Below the pieces are notes generated by a model. That model did not search any database, had not been told where the DNA came from, and saw only the letters and a program-made list of their open reading frames with translations. Both the position numbers and the translations under genes were made by a program. This document shows, one piece after another, positions 61,893 through 64,000 of a DNA stretch of 64,000 bases. Each line of letters starts with the position of its first letter. The stretch's first letter is position 1. The stretch covers positions 39,279-103,278 of the IMG/VR virus record IMGVR_UViG_3300042305_002088; one strand, 5' to 3'. This stretch comes from a virus.

Positions 61893-62042
61893 ATGACACA
61901 AGAAGAACAAAATACAATTACTGGCTTCATTGGTAAGATTGCCAATAAAGATTACTCCGATGCACAACAAGCTCTACAAGATGCTGTTGAAGCTAAGATA
62001 AAAAATAAAATTCGTTCTTACGTAAACCAAGAAGAAAATTAA
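61893..62042 (+). CDS. 49-residue helical protein between protease and scaffold genes
   Basis: Not named with confidence. It begins MTQEEQNTITGFIGKIANKD and continues through an amphipathic helix (DAQQALQDAVEAKIKNKI) to YVNQEEN. The frame exactly fills the space between gp21 (3-nt gap) and gp22 (31-nt gap). Its composition resembles prohead core proteins, and many T4-type phages keep a tiny gene here (recollection). Confidence 0.75.
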   Translation: MTQEEQNTITGFIGKIANKDYSDAQQALQDAVEAKIKNKIRSYVNQEEN

Positions 62043-62055
62043 CCCTTTTAGAATA

Positions 62056-62063
62056 AATAAATA
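62056..62063 (+). promoter_or_regulatory. Late-promoter-like AATAAATA before scaffold gene
   Basis: Part of GAATAAATAAATATAC with two overlapping registers (62052-62059, 62056-62063), the latter ending 10 nt before the gp22 ATG. It would raise scaffold and capsid transcription. Confidence 0.5.
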
Positions 62064-62073
62064 TACAACAAAT

Positions 62074-63042
62074 ATGGACTTCAAATCAATTCTCAAAGAA
62101 CAGTTCAAAGATCTCATCACTGAAGATACTTTAACCGCAGTACACGAAGCCTTCGAAGCTGCCGTAAACGAAAAAGCAGAACAAAGAGCAGAACTTGCTG
62201 TTGAAGCAGCAACTACAAAGCTTGATGAAGATCACGCTGCTAAGCTTGAATCCTTAATCGAGTCAATCGATTCTGATCACACAGCAAAACTTCAGAAGCT
62301 TGTCGAGACAATTGATTTTGATCACGCCCAAAAGCTCAAAGCCGTACTTACAAAAATCGACGAAGATCACACAGCTAAGTTAGAAGCTGTTGTAGGTAAG
62401 TATGAAACAACTTTAAAAGAAGAAGCAGAATCCTTCCGTTCACGTTTAGTTGACGAGATTTCAAATTACATGGATCTGTATCTTGAAAAAGTGGTACCAA
62501 CATCACAAGTTAATGAAGCAGTTGAGAACATTCGCTCACGTAAAGTTCTCGATGAGGTTCGTAAGCTCGTTGGTATTAACGAAGAATTTATCAACGGTGA
62601 GATCAAAGACGCTCTCATTGATGGTAAGACAACAATTGATTCCTTGAAGAAGGAATTGAATGAAGCACTTGAGGCTAACACATCTCTTAACGCTAAGTTA
62701 AATAATGCCGAAGCTAAAATTTTGCTTGAAGAAAAGACAAAAGATATGCCACAAAGTACTAAGGCATATGTCAGTAAGTTACTCAAGGGTAAGTCACCCG
62801 AGTACATTCAAGAGAACTATCAGTACGTAGTTGAGATGTTCGAGAAAGAAACCTCCGAACAAGTCGAAGATGCTAAGGAAAAGGTCGCATCACGGATCGT
62901 TGAGGCCGTGGACCGCCCTGAAGCAACAGAGACTCAAGAAGAGGTCATTTCTACACCAATAGTTGAGAGTCAATCTCCTGTTGGCGGATATCTGAATGAG
63001 ATGAAGAAGCTTGACGGCTCTAAGTTAAAACTTAGACACTAA
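62074..63042 (+). CDS. 22: Prohead scaffold protein (T4 gp22-like)
   Basis: 322 residues (T4: 269), almost fully helical and acidic. It forms the core around which gp23 assembles and is later cleaved by gp21. N-terminal ILKEQFKDLITEDTLTAVHE is followed by four 15-residue repeats (about 50-109), then a coiled-coil-prone middle and KDMPQSTKAYVSKLLKGKSP then EYIQENYQYVVEMFEKE, a conserved scaffold C-terminal block. The place between gp21 and gp23 confirms it. Confidence 0.9.
   Translation: MDFKSILKEQFKDLITEDTLTAVHEAFEAAVNEKAEQRAELAVEAATTKLDEDHAAKLESLIESIDSDHTAKLQKLVETIDFDHAQKLKAVLTKIDEDHTAKLEAVVGKYETTLKEEAESFRSRLVDEISNYMDLYLEKVVPTSQVNEAVENIRSRKVLDEVRKLVGINEEFINGEIKDALIDGKTTIDSLKKELNEALEANTSLNAKLNNAEAKILLEEKTKDMPQSTKAYVSKLLKGKSPEYIQENYQYVVEMFEKETSEQVEDAKEKVASRIVEAVDRPEATETQEEVISTPIVESQSPVGGYLNEMKKLDGSKLKLRH
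62221..62400 (+). repeat. Four 15-residue tandem repeats in the scaffold protein
   Basis: Units at 62221-62265, 62266-62310, 62311-62355 and 62356-62400 share the pattern [I/L]DxDHxxKLxxL[I/V]xx. They are diverged at DNA level, so not recent. Fifteen residues per unit fits a regular right-handed or straight coiled coil. Confidence 0.9.
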
Positions 63043-63090
63043 GGTCATCCTTCATACCTCACAAATAAGGTCGAAAATATTCTTTTTATA

Positions 63091-63096
63091 AAGGAG
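63091..63096 (+). promoter_or_regulatory. Strong Shine-Dalgarno AAGGAG of the capsid gene
   Basis: One of the best canonical ribosome-binding sites in the window, 12 nt before the ATG at 63109 with an A-rich spacer. It contrasts with most late genes, which have none. TTTATAAAGG just before it resembles a degenerate late -10. Confidence 0.75.
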
Positions 63097-63108
63097 AAAA
63101 AAATAACT

Positions 63109-64000
63109 ATGGAACTTCTACATATCGATAAATCGAGAGCCGAAGCTTTAGTTGAGAAGTGGACTCCAGTATTGGATTACTCTTCTGACAAAGTTAAGGC
63201 TATTTCAGACGAACATACACGCTTAAACACTGCTATCCTTCTTGAGAACCAAGAAAAGTGGTGCTTTGAGGCCAGTAACATTGCTGGCGGTGGATCAGCT
63301 GGTACAGGATCCGTCTTCGGTACAAACGCACCCGGCTCTTTCGGTGGCGCAGTACCTAACCGTGATTCTTACGCAGCTGGTGACGCACGTCTGCCTAAAG
63401 TCCTCATCCCAATGATTCGCCGTACATTCCCCGAGCTCATCACAAATGAGATCGTAGGTGTACAGCCTATGACTGGTCCTGTTGGCTTGGCATTCGCAAT
63501 GCGCTACAAGTATGAAGGTTCAGCACTTGGTACATCAAGTAACGGCTCTGACGGTAACTCTACCGGCTTAGCCGCTAACTCAATCTACAACCAAGCAAAC
63601 GTAACAGGCAAAGAAATCGGTTATAACTACCTGAATACATCCTTCACAGGTGTATCCAGTGCAGCTCTTTCCGGTAACTCAGCCTTCGCGGTTGTTGGTG
63701 AAGATTCAGGTGTTGCAGCCCTTCTCTCACAGTTTGAATTAACTTCAAACATCCCACAAGTAACTGTATCGTTTGAAAAGACCGCAGTTGAAGCCGGCAC
63801 ACGCCGTCTCGCAGCTAAGTGGTCCGTTGAACTCGAACAAGATTTAAGAAACATGAACGGTATCGACATCGATGCTGAATTAACAAATGCTATGTCATAT
63901 GAAATTCAAGCTGAGATCGACCGTGAAATGATTGCTCGTATGATCCAAACATGCTTGAATGCTGGCGCTGGCGTTGGCTATTCAACATGGTCAGCTATCT
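63109..64000 (+). CDS. 23: Major capsid protein (T4 gp23), 3' partial
   Basis: 297 codons are present before the window ends. Recognised by the gp23 core: LLENQEKWCFEASNIAGGGS, then LPKVLIPMIRRTFPELITNE, IVGVQPMTGPVGLAFAMRYK and RRLAAKWSVELEQDLRNMNG with IDIDAELTNAMSYEIQAEID. The N-terminal about 54 residues are probably a propeptide removed by gp21. FE-AS near residue 54 is a candidate cut site, by analogy with T4 cleavage at residue 65 (inference). Confidence 0.95.
   Translation, partial: MELLHIDKSRAEALVEKWTPVLDYSSDKVKAISDEHTRLNTAILLENQEKWCFEASNIAGGGSAGTGSVFGTNAPGSFGGAVPNRDSYAAGDARLPKVLIPMIRRTFPELITNEIVGVQPMTGPVGLAFAMRYKYEGSALGTSSNGSDGNSTGLAANSIYNQANVTGKEIGYNYLNTSFTGVSSAALSGNSAFAVVGEDSGVAALLSQFELTSNIPQVTVSFEKTAVEAGTRRLAAKWSVELEQDLRNMNGIDIDAELTNAMSYEIQAEIDREMIARMIQTCLNAGAGVGYSTWSAI

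Noticed and set aside
1-64000. tRNA genes, CRISPR arrays, insertion sequences, attachment sites
   Set aside because: Intergenic gaps are almost all under 70 nt (none above 75), too short for these; no cloverleaf, regularly spaced repeats, transposase or integrase was seen.

Overview
The window is one continuous stretch of a large lytic tailed-phage genome of the T4 superfamily (myovirus with contractile tail). The T4-type replication set (gp43 polymerase, UvsX, gp41 helicase, a gp59-like protein, gp32, gp45 clamp, gp44 clamp loader) and the morphogenesis set (gp16/gp17 terminase, gp18/gp19 tail, gp48, gp53, gp25, gp6, gp13/gp14 neck, gp4, gp21/gp22/gp23 head) can all be read from the sequence. 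It is AT-rich, nearly gap-free, and has no tRNA, CRISPR array or insertion sequence that I can see. The style (class II ribonucleotide reductase, PKD/NHL/LamG-decorated baseplate proteins) resembles environmental, probably marine, T4 relatives more than the enteric T-even phages. The host cannot be named from this window. Layout: 1-847 is the end of a glycosyltransferase. 862-12990 is an early/replication block on the plus strand. It contains, between DNA polymerase and uvsX, a four-gene cassette (3424-6294): a DpdA/TGT-like transglycosylase, a 10-formyl-THF-type formyltransferase, a P-loop kinase-like protein and QueF. folE (first step of deazapurine synthesis) follows at 11162. 13014-13722 holds two unassigned small genes. 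13731-27036 is terminase large subunit, sheath, tube, two paralogous tail-assembly-chaperone-like genes, tape measure, tube cap, gp53 and hub. 27033-28584 is a minus-strand island (gp44, dUTPase, a 54-residue gene). 28639-29840 carries gp16 and a fibre-like protein. 29845-32447 is a second minus-strand island (ribonucleotide reductase and an unknown). 32498-55683 is baseplate (gp25, gp6) followed by about 21 kb of very large beta-rich, modular proteins, a tail fibre with its chaperone, and three small anchor-domain fibre proteins. A strong terminator at 56529-56570 separates this from the neck/head block (56597-64000), which is itself interrupted by a third minus-strand island (a probable homing endonuclease and a membrane protein) and runs off the end inside the major capsid gene. 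How the genes work together: FolE and QueF bracket the 7-deazaguanine pathway (QueD/E/C would come from the host or from outside the window). A DpdA-like enzyme could insert the base into DNA, and a formyltransferase whose start overlaps the dpdA stop suggests a formylated preQ1 DNA base. This is the most interesting candidate system here. dUTPase and RNR supply dNTPs, and the replication proteins form the T4-type replisome. Late genes repeatedly carry a T4/cyanophage-like late promoter motif (N-ATAAATA) only 5-14 nt before the start codon, which would give leaderless or nearly leaderless transcripts. Small conserved modules are reused between neighbouring baseplate/fibre genes (a Trp/Cys-rich module, an IGxSLxxIN anchor, a DGVxQxP beta domain, PKD and propeller repeats), suggesting a mosaic surface structure built from shared parts.
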